Shown here one piece after another: positions 34,007 to 42,291 of a stretch of DNA of 64,000 nt. How positions within the stretch are numbered: the stretch's first letter is position 1; each line of letters begins with the position of its first letter. Where the stretch lies: assembly GCF_000015245.1 (NCBI RefSeq), contig NC_008700.1, positions 1,494,001 through 1,558,000 of the forward strand. The letters are read 5' to 3'. Made by a program: the position numbers and the translations under genes. The stretch is from Shewanella amazonensis SB2B (GTDB lineage Bacteria; Pseudomonadota; Gammaproteobacteria; Enterobacterales; Shewanellaceae). The notes beneath the pieces are model-generated. The model searched no databases. It had not been told where the DNA came from and worked only from the letters and a program-made list of their open reading frames with translations.

Positions 34007-34111
34007 GGACCCAGGGTCCCCCCGCAATGATAACCTGTGAACTCGGCCAGGTCCGGAAGGAAGCAACCGTAGCAGGCGACTCGTGTGCCGGGGTGTGGCT
34101 CTGGGGACGTC
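34007..34111 (+). ncRNA. ffs: 4.5S RNA of the signal recognition particle
   Basis: The conserved apical domain is unmistakable: CAGGTCCGGAAGGAAGCA with the GGAA tetraloop at 34055-34058, followed by the GTGTGCCGGG strand of the symmetric loop. The outer helix pairs CCAGGG (34011-34016) with CTCTGG (34099-34104). It binds Ffh for cotranslational membrane targeting. Ends are approximate to a few bases. No terminator T-run is obvious; the convergent comFB-family gene stops 7 bp away. Confidence 0.9.
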
Positions 34112-34117
34112 ACCAAT

Positions 34118-34423
34118 CTAGTCATTTTCGCGTTCGCGAAGCCGCTCCAGATTTCGTTTCTTCAAAAATGCGCGGGACTTTTCCAGTGCCGTTTGTATTT
34201 CGTTGCGCATTTGCTTCAGCTCCTGATAGTCCTCAAAAAAATACGTGTCTACCAGATGGCGGATGTAACGCACGGGAAGCTGATTGAGGGTAATACAGGA
34301 CAGGTCGGCCAGATAATCTTCAGGAAGCTCATCCATCAAGCCTTCGTCAGACAAAATTTCCATGAGCAGCACTTCATAGTAGTTTCGGATTTCGAGTTGC
34401 ATAAGATGCTCCGCGTTATTCAT
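34118..34423 (-). CDS. ComFB-family protein
   Basis: 101-residue cytoplasmic protein. The segment CITLNQLPVRYIRHLVDTYFF matches the core of ComFB (ALNQLPxxY) but lacks the CxxC pair of the Bacillus protein. The C-terminus is a charged helix. In cyanobacteria ComFB-like proteins bind cyclic di-nucleotides; whether this one does is unknown. ATG at 34423 has AGGGG before it and overlaps the end of the upstream gene by 8 bases, so translation is coupled. Last gene of the leftward dinG operon. Confidence 0.75.
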   Translation of the reverse strand: MNNAEHLMQLEIRNYYEVLLMEILSDEGLMDELPEDYLADLSCITLNQLPVRYIRHLVDTYFFEDYQELKQMRNEIQTALEKSRAFLKKRNLERLREREND

Positions 34424-35333
34424 TATCCCCTTGCCATACCTGATTGGCGGCAATAAATAATTGGCTGTGTCTTTCGCTCAAGTGTAGTGGATTTGCAGAG
34501 TATCCGCCGCCAATCACAGCAGCCAATGGCAACCCGGCGTTCCTCGCCATGGTGATAACCAATTTGTCTCTGCGAAGCAGACCTTGGGTACTGATATTAA
34601 GGTGCCCCAGCCTGTCATCATGATGAACATCGACTCCAGCATCATAGAGAATGACATCCGGCTTTTCCAGATGCAGAAGGTATTGGAATACTTGCTCCAA
34701 TGCATCGAGATAGTCGTCGTCCTCCAACCCTTTTGGCAGCGGAACATCATAGTCGGACGCGGGCTTGCGACTGGGAAAATTACTATCGCAGTGCACAGAT
34801 ACACTGATGATATCGTCCATGTCTGCGCACAGGGTGGCGGTGCCATCACCCTGATGTACGTCACAGTCAAGGATCATCACACGGCTTGCATGGCCCTCGT
34901 CGATCAGGTGCCTTGCCGCCAATACCAGATCGTTAAACACACAATATCCGCTGCCAAAATCCCGGTGAGCATGGTGGTAGCCACCTGCAAGATGCAGCGC
35001 AATACCCCGACTCATGGCAAGCTTGGCCGTGAGCAGTGACCCGCCCAAAGAATGCAGGGTGCGTTCGACCAGAGCGTGGCTCAAGGGAAATCCCAACCTG
35101 CGAATGGCTTGCGGTGACAGAGTGCCATTGAGAAAGGCATCTACGTAATCTGAGTCGTGAACGCCTTTAATAAAGGTCGCGTCTACCGGGTCAGGTGAGA
35201 CAAATTGCGCTTCCAAAGCATGCCCATACTCCAGCAAATGCTGCCGGAGATGGGCGTACTTGGTGATGGGGAACTGATGCTTTGGGGGCAACACCAGCTT
35301 GGAATAGCTGGTGTGATAGACCAGAGGGATCAT
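34416..35333 (-). CDS. Histone-deacetylase-fold hydrolase
   Basis: 305-residue member of the arginase/deacetylase superfamily. The Zn site is complete: GGYHHAHRDFGSGYCVFND (general-base His pair), LDCDVHQGDGT (Asp and His ligands) and YDAGVDVHHDDRLG (second Asp). Bacterial members act on acetyl-lysine, acetylpolyamines or acetoin-related compounds; the substrate here cannot be told. It starts 1 bp after the DUF2057 stop. Confidence 0.88.
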   Translation of the reverse strand: MIPLVYHTSYSKLVLPPKHQFPITKYAHLRQHLLEYGHALEAQFVSPDPVDATFIKGVHDSDYVDAFLNGTLSPQAIRRLGFPLSHALVERTLHSLGGSLLTAKLAMSRGIALHLAGGYHHAHRDFGSGYCVFNDLVLAARHLIDEGHASRVMILDCDVHQGDGTATLCADMDDIISVSVHCDSNFPSRKPASDYDVPLPKGLEDDDYLDALEQVFQYLLHLEKPDVILYDAGVDVHHDDRLGHLNISTQGLLRRDKLVITMARNAGLPLAAVIGGGYSANPLHLSERHSQLFIAANQVWQGDNE

Positions 35334-35334
35334 G

Positions 35335-36039
35335 TCAGAGCTGTTTGATTGCCCAGCTCATAAACTCTTTGCGGGTTTTCTCGTCGGCTTGCAGCCACCA
35401 GTATTGCAGCATTTGCTGCGCATGGGCGCCACCAACGGCGGGCGAAACCGGGCTGGCTGCTGCCGGTACGGCAGTATCAGCGACTACGGGGGCAGTTGCT
35501 TGACTTGCCGGTGCTGAGGGCGCTGCGCTGGCTACAGCAACTGTGGCGGCGGTGGCGGCAGCGGCGGCTTCGTCAATATCCACGCCTTTGGAACCACCAA
35601 AGAGACGACCGACGAAGCTGTCTTCTTTGTAGTCTGTCTGGACTATTTTGTAGCTGACCTCGCCCTTGTCGGCACGGTTAACCACGACCTGAGGCGCTTT
35701 AGCAAACTGCTTGGGCTGTTTGACAACCTCACCACTGGCGGGTTTGAGGAAGTAATCATAATCACCATCAACCCTGAGCGTCAGAATAAAAGGGGCTGAT
35801 TTAACAAAGGTTTGGCTGTCACTGAACTCATCGTCCACCATGTCGTGGTAACGGATGGCAATCTTGTGGGTGCCCGGAGACAGGTCAAGCTCGGCTTTGT
35901 GGGAAAAACTGTTGGTAGCAATTTCCTGGCCGTCCAGTGCCAGATACTCAAAAGACATAGGAATGGTGAGACTGCCGGCAAACACCGAGGATGAAGCGGC
36001 CAGCGCAAGCAGAGCGCCGACAGGCAAAACTGATTTCAT
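35335..36039 (-). CDS. DUF2057 (YccT/UPF0319-like) exported protein
   Basis: 234 residues: signal peptide (about 1-21, SSVFA/GS), a DUF2057 domain (about 22-135; SLTIPMSFEYLALDG ... LSPGTHKIAIRYHD), then a low-complexity Ala/Val/Pro/Ser linker (about 155-205) and a short helical tail (LQYWWLQADEKTRKEFMSWAI). The E. coli relative YccT is periplasmic and is reported to restrain curli assembly. The linker-tail is longer than in E. coli. Confidence 0.82.
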   Translation of the reverse strand: MKSVLPVGALLALAASSSVFAGSLTIPMSFEYLALDGQEIATNSFSHKAELDLSPGTHKIAIRYHDMVDDEFSDSQTFVKSAPFILTLRVDGDYDYFLKPASGEVVKQPKQFAKAPQVVVNRADKGEVSYKIVQTDYKEDSFVGRLFGGSKGVDIDEAAAAATAATVAVASAAPSAPASQATAPVVADTAVPAAASPVSPAVGGAHAQQMLQYWWLQADEKTRKEFMSWAIKQL

Positions 36040-36048
36040 TGTTGCTCC

Positions 36049-36711
36049 TTAACGATTGTGACTGTGATACGGCCGCTCGAATGCCTGGATACGATCTTCA
36101 ATGTAACTGATTGCCTGACGACACTTTCCGAGCCTGCGGTGCATCAAAAGGATCTCATTTTGCGTTTTGATTTTGTCAGTACCGTGACAATTTTCAAGTA
36201 TTGTTTCCATTTGCTCGATCTTTGACTCGATTTTTCTGGCCCAGTTCAAATGTTTATTTAACTCTTCATAGAGTTGATGGCTATTTTGCATGACGCCGGC
36301 CGCAATCCAGGCAAAGCCGCTATTGTCGTGGCGCCGCTCCTGACTGGCCAGTATACGCTTTCTGGCACTGTCTTTTGCCTGAGCCGCGGCCTTCACGCCT
36401 ATCCCGGTGGTGGCCAGCGCCCGTTTAACGGCGCTGAATCTGTCGTTGATACGCTCACAGGCGGCGATGATGGTGGACGCGTTTAAATTGAGCTTGAGTC
36501 TCTGCTCCAGCTGTTTGATGTCTTTTTCAATCTGGCCTATGCAGGGATAAAGCTGGGCACCATGCTGGATAAACAGCTCATCGTTAAACCTTTCAGTGTC
36601 CTGCATCAATTTACGGCTATGGGCGGGCAGCGATGCATCGTGCTGAAGTACTTCCTGTTCCAGGGTTTTCAGCTGGCTTCGCAGGCGTGACAGTAATCCG
36701 TCATATTTCAA
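36049..36711 (-). CDS. priC: Primosomal replication protein N'' (PriC)
   Basis: 220-residue all-helical protein (E. coli PriC 175) that binds SSB-coated DNA and reloads DnaB at stalled forks. The C-terminal pattern RRLGKCRQAISYIEDRIQAFER matches the PriC end (RLxRCRxALxxIExRI), and the N-terminal LLSRLRSQLKTLEQEV fits too. It overlaps the TSUP gene stop by 4 bases (ATGA). Its position in an operon headed by SOS-regulated dinG links fork restart to DNA damage. Confidence 0.82.
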   Translation of the reverse strand: MKYDGLLSRLRSQLKTLEQEVLQHDASLPAHSRKLMQDTERFNDELFIQHGAQLYPCIGQIEKDIKQLEQRLKLNLNASTIIAACERINDRFSAVKRALATTGIGVKAAAQAKDSARKRILASQERRHDNSGFAWIAAGVMQNSHQLYEELNKHLNWARKIESKIEQMETILENCHGTDKIKTQNEILLMHRRLGKCRQAISYIEDRIQAFERPYHSHNR

Positions 36712-37481
36712 AACCAGGCTCTCCAGGCGAGTTGGGTGGATGCGGCAAACACAATCAGAATAAACACTGGCCGAATAAAGGGAAGCCCAAAATGAATGGC
36801 GCTGCGGGCACCGAGGTAGGCCCCTGCCATCATGGATGCGCCCAGAAACAAACCCACTGCAATGTCAACCTGGCCAAAGATCATAAACACTGATAAGGCG
36901 GTGATGTTGCTAATCAGGGTCATGGCCCTTGCCAAGGCACAATTTTGCAATACCGGTAAACGGTAAAGGCGGCTCGAACTCAAGGTCCAAAAGGCACCAA
37001 TTCCGGGGCCGGCGTAGCCATCGTAAAATCCCAGAGGCACGCCCTGCATCCATTGGTGTTTGGTGCTGGCCGGCGCCTGTGGCTCCTGTGCTTTTGGGTG
37101 CTCAATGGCGGCGGGTTTGATCAGGGTGTAAAGGGCGATAGCCATGATGATGAGCGGCAGCAGCTTTTGCAAAATCCCGGCATCGGTAAGGTAAACGGCG
37201 ATTGTCCCCAGCAGGGCGCCAATAAAGGTGGCTGCGGCACTGTGACGCCAAAAGGTCGGGGTCAATAGTTGCTGCCGGTAGTAGGTCCAAGCCGCGGTAG
37301 CCGAGCCAAAACAGGCCGACAATTTATTGGTACCCAGCGCCTGATGGGGCGGTAGTCCGAATGACAGCAATGCCGGAATCGACAGGAGGCCGCCACCGCC
37401 CACAACTGCGTCAATAAATCCGGCAATCAGACCGACCAGCGCCAACAACAGCAGGCTGGTGGGGTCTTGCAGTAATTCCAC
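36708..37481 (-). CDS. TSUP (TauE/SafE) family membrane transporter
   Basis: 257-residue inner-membrane protein with 7-8 hydrophobic segments. The two family half-repeats are seen as GFIDAVVGGGGLLSIPAL near 22 and YDGYAGPGIGAFWTLSS near 155. TSUP proteins export sulfite, sulfoacetate or related anions; this substrate is unknown. A second TSUP gene in the window (58140-58922) is clearly paralogous. It starts 9 bp after the dinG stop. Confidence 0.88.
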   Translation of the reverse strand: MELLQDPTSLLLLALVGLIAGFIDAVVGGGGLLSIPALLSFGLPPHQALGTNKLSACFGSATAAWTYYRQQLLTPTFWRHSAAATFIGALLGTIAVYLTDAGILQKLLPLIIMAIALYTLIKPAAIEHPKAQEPQAPASTKHQWMQGVPLGFYDGYAGPGIGAFWTLSSSRLYRLPVLQNCALARAMTLISNITALSVFMIFGQVDIAVGLFLGASMMAGAYLGARSAIHFGLPFIRPVFILIVFAASTQLAWRAWF

Positions 37482-37490
37482 AGAGGGTTC

Positions 37491-39566
37491 CTATTCAATA
37501 ACCCTGCGATAAGGGGGCAGGGCGTCCAGCAGAGACTTGCCATATCTTTTACTGACAAGGCGTCTGTCCAATATGGTGATCCTGCCATAGTCCTGCTCTT
37601 TTCGCAGCAAACGACCGCAGCTTTGAATGAGCTTGCGTGAGGCATCGGGAATGGTCAGTTGCAAAAAAGGATTGCCACCTTTCTCTTTTATGTACTCCGC
37701 ATGGGCCTGCTCTACCGGTGATGTGGGCACCGCAAAGGGCAGTTTGGTGACTATCAGGTTGGTGAGGTACTCACCGGGTAAGTCAAGACCCTCTGAAAAA
37801 CTGCCGGTGCCAAAGAGCAAGGATGGCTTACCTTCATCACAACGCTTTTTATGGCTGTCCAGCAAAAGCTGACGTGGCGAGTTGCCCTGGATAAGCAAGG
37901 GGATTTTCAGTTTTGGGCCGATGATGTCGGCAACCTTTTCCATCTGCCAGTAAGAAGCGAATAACACCAGACTGGCCATTTCATGTTCAGTAAGCTTTAA
38001 AATGTGCTCGGCCAGTTCATCGGTGTAATTGTCGTCGGTCGGTTCGGTGCGCATTTTGGGCAAATACAGGGTGGCGTTGTTTTCAAAGTCGAAAGGCGAT
38101 TGCAACGCGAGATAGCGACTGCCATCGTGCAGCGACAAGCCTACCTGATGGGCGAAATAGTCAAATTGATTCAGTGCCCGCAAGGTTGCGCTGCACAGCA
38201 CCACCCCAGCCGCCTTTTCCCACAGCATGGATTCCAGCATAAAGCCGACTTCGATAGGGGAGGCGCACAGCAGGTAGTCCACTTGTTTATTGGCCGGCAA
38301 GAGTTCAATCCAGCGCGCCGTGGGTGCGCCTTTTTTACTGTCCTCTTTGGCCATCATTTTCCAGAGTTTGTGCAGGTTCTCGAGCCGCTGCAGCATAAAG
38401 CCGGTTTCGGTTTGCAGCGTATCGGCCTGATGGCGTGGGATGTCGCCATCCTTGATGGCTTCACCCAGCAGAAGTTGCATCTTATTGAACTGCTTCAAGG
38501 CACCGCTGGTGGCCGTGGCCAGGTTTTCCGCGTGACGTTTAAGCACCTCCGGCAGTGCGCCATGGGTAAAGCGCAGGCGGTTTTCCGGGTTGTCGAAACG
38601 GGCCTTTTCGCCGTCGCAATAATGGGCAACCTGGTTGAGCATACCGGCGATGTCAGCGACATGGTCTTGCATGGCCTGTGACGGCGCTATGATGTTGTTG
38701 CTCTTGATTTGGTTTTGCAATTTGGCGGCGGTCTTGCCAATTTTTTCAAGCCAGTCAGCGGCCCCTCTCAATGTCGCCTGCGCGCTGGAAAAATCCCGTG
38801 CGACCACTGGCAGGTGATGGGCTTCGTCAATCACGTAAAACATTTCTTCAGGATCGGGCAGTATAATACCGCCGCCTAGCTCGAGATCGGCGAAGAGCAG
38901 GCTGTGGTTGGCTATAAGCACATCCCAGGTATCCACATCTTCCCGTGCCTTGTGGAACGGGCATTGGCGGTGACTGGCATTTTGCCTGTGACAGGAATGC
39001 TTGTCGCAGGCAATTTGTTGCCAAAGGTGATCGGGGATAGGCGTCTCCAGCGTGTCTATTTCGCCGTTCCAGAGGCCCTTGTGGAAATCGCTGTGCAGCT
39101 TTTGCAGCATCTCTACCTGCGCCGTGTCGGGCTTGGTCTGCCACATGGCCATTTGAGTGCCGTTATTGTCGCCTATGAGCATCTCGAGTTTGGCCAGGCA
39201 CACATATCTTTGCCTGCCTTTTACCAGCCCAAATCGAAAGTTGAGCCCGGACTGCGCCAAAAAGAAAGGTAAATCCTTGTGCAGCAGCTGCTCCTGCAGG
39301 GCCACGGTTGCAGTGGCGATACAGACTTTCTTTTTTTGAGTCAAAGCCAGCGGAATGGTGCCTAAAATGTAGGACAAAGACTTACCAATCCCTGTGCCAG
39401 CTTCGACAACTATGATGCGCCTGTGCTTGTCATATTCCCCTGCCAGCGTCTTGGAGATCTCAGCCACCATATAGTTTTGCTCGCGTCGGGATCGGAAGTT
39501 TGGCAACGCGGCGGCAATATCTTTATAGATTGCGCGGATCTGGGTTTTGACTTTGTCTGGCAGCAT
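37491..39566 (-). CDS. dinG: ATP-dependent DNA helicase DinG
   Basis: XPD-like superfamily 2 helicase, 691 residues (E. coli 716), which unwinds R-loops, D-loops and forks. Walker A EAGTGIGKS at 55-63, DEAH box in YVIDEAHHLP, and motif VI in SCGRLLRKEQDYGRITILDRR. An Fe-S cluster is supported by cysteines in QRYVCLAK and CDKHSCHRQNASHRQC. It is divergent from polB with a shared perfect SOS box and is the first of six tightly packed genes running left to 34118. Confidence 0.95.
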   Translation of the reverse strand: MLPDKVKTQIRAIYKDIAAALPNFRSRREQNYMVAEISKTLAGEYDKHRRIIVVEAGTGIGKSLSYILGTIPLALTQKKKVCIATATVALQEQLLHKDLPFFLAQSGLNFRFGLVKGRQRYVCLAKLEMLIGDNNGTQMAMWQTKPDTAQVEMLQKLHSDFHKGLWNGEIDTLETPIPDHLWQQIACDKHSCHRQNASHRQCPFHKAREDVDTWDVLIANHSLLFADLELGGGIILPDPEEMFYVIDEAHHLPVVARDFSSAQATLRGAADWLEKIGKTAAKLQNQIKSNNIIAPSQAMQDHVADIAGMLNQVAHYCDGEKARFDNPENRLRFTHGALPEVLKRHAENLATATSGALKQFNKMQLLLGEAIKDGDIPRHQADTLQTETGFMLQRLENLHKLWKMMAKEDSKKGAPTARWIELLPANKQVDYLLCASPIEVGFMLESMLWEKAAGVVLCSATLRALNQFDYFAHQVGLSLHDGSRYLALQSPFDFENNATLYLPKMRTEPTDDNYTDELAEHILKLTEHEMASLVLFASYWQMEKVADIIGPKLKIPLLIQGNSPRQLLLDSHKKRCDEGKPSLLFGTGSFSEGLDLPGEYLTNLIVTKLPFAVPTSPVEQAHAEYIKEKGGNPFLQLTIPDASRKLIQSCGRLLRKEQDYGRITILDRRLVSKRYGKSLLDALPPYRRVIE

Positions 39567-39590
39567 GGGGCTCTCGGCAGCTCAATTATG

Positions 39591-39606
39591 CTGTACATAA
39601 TAACAG
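39591..39606. promoter_or_regulatory. LexA (SOS) box between dinG and polB
   Basis: CTGT-ACATAATA-ACAG is a perfect CTGT-N8-ACAG LexA core with AT-rich spacer and TG/TG flanks. It lies 25 bp before dinG and 62 bp before polB, so one operator can control both. Confidence 0.9.
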
Positions 39607-39667
39607 TGATTGCTTAGGCTAAGAACCCTGCAATCATTGCTTATGTGTGTTTTTTACTCCTTTACCC

Positions 39668-42073
39668 ATGGAATTGTCGTCCCCTTGCTACCCTGGCTTC
39701 AATGAATCACTGGCTCCGATACTGCTCAGGGGGCGGGTGCTCACGCGCGCCAATGTGCAGCGCAGCGGTGACACTGTGCTGGAATATCTGATTAAAACCG
39801 TCAACGGGCCGGTGAAGGTGGAAGTGCATAATCAAAGACCCATGGCCTTTTGCCATAGCGATGATGTAGAGCGCTTGCTCGTGGAGGGCGCTGAAACTGA
39901 AGTCTGGTCGCACCCACTCGAGCTGCAAAGTTTCAGCAGGCAACCCGTGCATGCAATCTATTGCCGTACAGGGCTTATGCTCAAGCGCCTCGTAAATCGA
40001 GCGCAGGAGTTGGGTATTGCGCTTTATGAGGCCGATATCAAACCAGAGCAGCGCTTCCTGATTGAACGTTTTGTGGCCCTTGATGCCGAGTTTTTCGGCC
40101 ACTTCGACTCGAGCGGCCCAAGCCGGTTTGTTGCCAGCCGGGTGAGGGCAACCAGTCAACACATTCCCCTGAAAGCGGTTTCCCTCGATATCGAATGCAG
40201 TATGTCGGGGGAGCTCTATTCCATTGGTTTATATGGTGACTGCGAACCCAAAGTCATCATAGTCGGTGAGGGGGAAACCGAGCTCACTTGCCATCGGGAT
40301 GGGGTGGAACATAAGGTCGCCGTGGAGTGGGCTTGTGATGAAGTGGCCCTGCTGTTATCGCTGCAGCGCTGGTTTATGGAGGTTGACCCCGACATCCTCT
40401 TGGGCTGGGCTGTGGTGACTTTCGATCTGTCGCTCCTGTGGCGTAGGGCAAAACACCATGGTATGCGGCTTTGCATCGGGCGGTTCGGTAAACCACTCGC
40501 TTGGAAAGTAGAAGACAAGCACAGACCGGAGACCCTGGACTTGTCCGGACGGGTAGTTCTCGATGGTATTGATTGGTTAAAGGCCGCATTTTACCAGTTT
40601 GACAGTTTCGCCTTGGACAGGGTGGCGGGTGAACTCCTGGGGGAGGGCAAAGCTATCCATAATCCTGATGACCGTGGCGAAGAAATCACCCGGTTGTTTC
40701 GTGAAGACAAAGCTGCTTTGGCCTATTACAACCTCACCGACTGCCGCCTGGTGTGGGATATTTTTCAAAAGACCGATCTCATCCATTTTGCCCTTGAGCG
40801 GGCGCGCCTCACTGGATTGGAATTTGGTAGGGTGGGTGCCAGTATTGCGGCTTTTAATCACCTTTATCTGCCCCATTTGCACCGGGCGGGTTTTGTGGCA
40901 CCGGCAATGCAAACAGTCCCCGGGCCCGATAGCCCGGGTGGCTATGTGATGGATTCGGTTCCGGGCTTATATCGCAACGTATTGGTGCTGGATTACAAGA
41001 GCCTGTATCCCTCCATCATCCGAACCTTTTTAATCGACCCCAAGGGGCTCGTGCTCGGTCTATCTGAACCTGAGGCCATGTCTGTTGAAGGATTTCGCGG
41101 CGCGAGATTCAGTCGACAGTCGCCCATTTTGCCCAAACTTGTTGCAACACTGGCGAGTCGTAGAGAAGAGGCAAAAGCTAACCAGAACGGCCCCATGTCT
41201 CAGGCGGTGAAAATCATCATGAACTCTCTCTATGGGGTGCTGGGTTCCCGTGGATGTGTATTTCACGATTATCGTTTGGCAAGCTCCATTACCCTGCGGG
41301 GGCATGAGATCATGCGCACAACCAAGGCCTGGATAGAAGCGGAAGGATTTCAGGTCATCTATGGCGACACCGACTCTACCTTCGTTTGGTTGGGTGACGA
41401 GGCCGGGAATGCAAAGGCCACGGGGCGTGCGCTTGTGGACATGGTGAATCAGCGGTGGCGTGAGCAGCTGCGAGAGGATAAAGGACTTGAGTGCTTTTTG
41501 GAGCTTGAGTTTGAACGGCACTTCGAGCAATTTTTTATGCCCACACTCAGACACTCCACCGAAGGAAGCAAAAAACGCTATGTTGGGCTGTACGACAATG
41601 GCAATGAAAAGGTACTTGTGTTCAAGGGAATGGAGCAGGTTAGAAGTGACTGGAGTCCGCTGGCTCGCCGGGTTCAATACGAACTTTACCGGCGGTTATT
41701 CCAGCAGGAAAACTTGACTGAGTATGTGCAGGAAGTAGAGAAGTCGTTGTATTCCGGAGAGCTCGATGATGAGCTGGTGTTCCATAAACGTCTCAAGCGT
41801 GATATTAGCCAGTACACGGCAAAATCCGCTCCCCACGTGAAAGCCGCTGCCTTGCTTGTCAGTGCAACGGGTGATGCCAACCGGGGAAAGCGTGGTGCAG
41901 CTATCAGGTACCTCTTTACCAAAGCGGGGGCTGAGCCCTTGGGTTTTCAGTCTCAGCCAATTGATTATGACTACTACTACGACCGCCAATTGTTACCCAT
42001 TTTGGAACCCATACTCGCCGTTTTGAAAATTAATTACCAAAAATCAGGCGCTGAGCAATTGTTGTTAATCTAG
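39668..42073 (+). CDS. polB: DNA polymerase II
   Basis: Family B polymerase, SOS-induced, used in fork restart and lesion bypass; 801 residues (E. coli 783). The 3'-5' exonuclease motif is SLDIECS; polymerase motifs are LDYKSLYPSIIRTF (A), KIIMNSLYGVLG (B) and YGDTDSTF (C), with KKRY near the C-terminus. ATG at 39668 is preferred; an in-frame GTG at 39647 adds 7 residues. Neither has a clear ribosome site. Divergent from dinG, sharing the LexA box. Confidence 0.96.
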   Translation: MELSSPCYPGFNESLAPILLRGRVLTRANVQRSGDTVLEYLIKTVNGPVKVEVHNQRPMAFCHSDDVERLLVEGAETEVWSHPLELQSFSRQPVHAIYCRTGLMLKRLVNRAQELGIALYEADIKPEQRFLIERFVALDAEFFGHFDSSGPSRFVASRVRATSQHIPLKAVSLDIECSMSGELYSIGLYGDCEPKVIIVGEGETELTCHRDGVEHKVAVEWACDEVALLLSLQRWFMEVDPDILLGWAVVTFDLSLLWRRAKHHGMRLCIGRFGKPLAWKVEDKHRPETLDLSGRVVLDGIDWLKAAFYQFDSFALDRVAGELLGEGKAIHNPDDRGEEITRLFREDKAALAYYNLTDCRLVWDIFQKTDLIHFALERARLTGLEFGRVGASIAAFNHLYLPHLHRAGFVAPAMQTVPGPDSPGGYVMDSVPGLYRNVLVLDYKSLYPSIIRTFLIDPKGLVLGLSEPEAMSVEGFRGARFSRQSPILPKLVATLASRREEAKANQNGPMSQAVKIIMNSLYGVLGSRGCVFHDYRLASSITLRGHEIMRTTKAWIEAEGFQVIYGDTDSTFVWLGDEAGNAKATGRALVDMVNQRWREQLREDKGLECFLELEFERHFEQFFMPTLRHSTEGSKKRYVGLYDNGNEKVLVFKGMEQVRSDWSPLARRVQYELYRRLFQQENLTEYVQEVEKSLYSGELDDELVFHKRLKRDISQYTAKSAPHVKAAALLVSATGDANRGKRGAAIRYLFTKAGAEPLGFQSQPIDYDYYYDRQLLPILEPILAVLKINYQKSGAEQLLLI

Positions 42074-42154
42074 TATGTCGCCATGCAATCTTGAGTGTTT
42101 TAGGTTAATAGTCGGTTAATTGCTTATCTGATAGAGATTTCAATTGATGGCTGT

Positions 42155-42170
42155 TGTGATTTTTAACACG
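42155..42170. promoter_or_regulatory. Possible CRP site upstream of the porin
   Basis: TGTGA-N6-ACACG: left half perfect, right half 3 of 5. It lies about 130 bp before the porin start. Porin genes are often CRP-controlled, but this match is modest. Confidence 0.3.
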
Positions 42171-42291
42171 TTTGCTGCATTTTTTCTTTGTCGAGCGCTT
42201 CGTGGTTTGCTAATCTTCGGCGGTTCCAGGATGGAAATAAAATTACGGAAAATATCCTGCGACTCGATCTCCACAAATAAGGTTAGGCACC

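Noticed and set aside
33877..34287. 136-codon open frame across the 4.5S RNA gene
   Set aside because: Covers a structural RNA and its promoter; no protein similarity.
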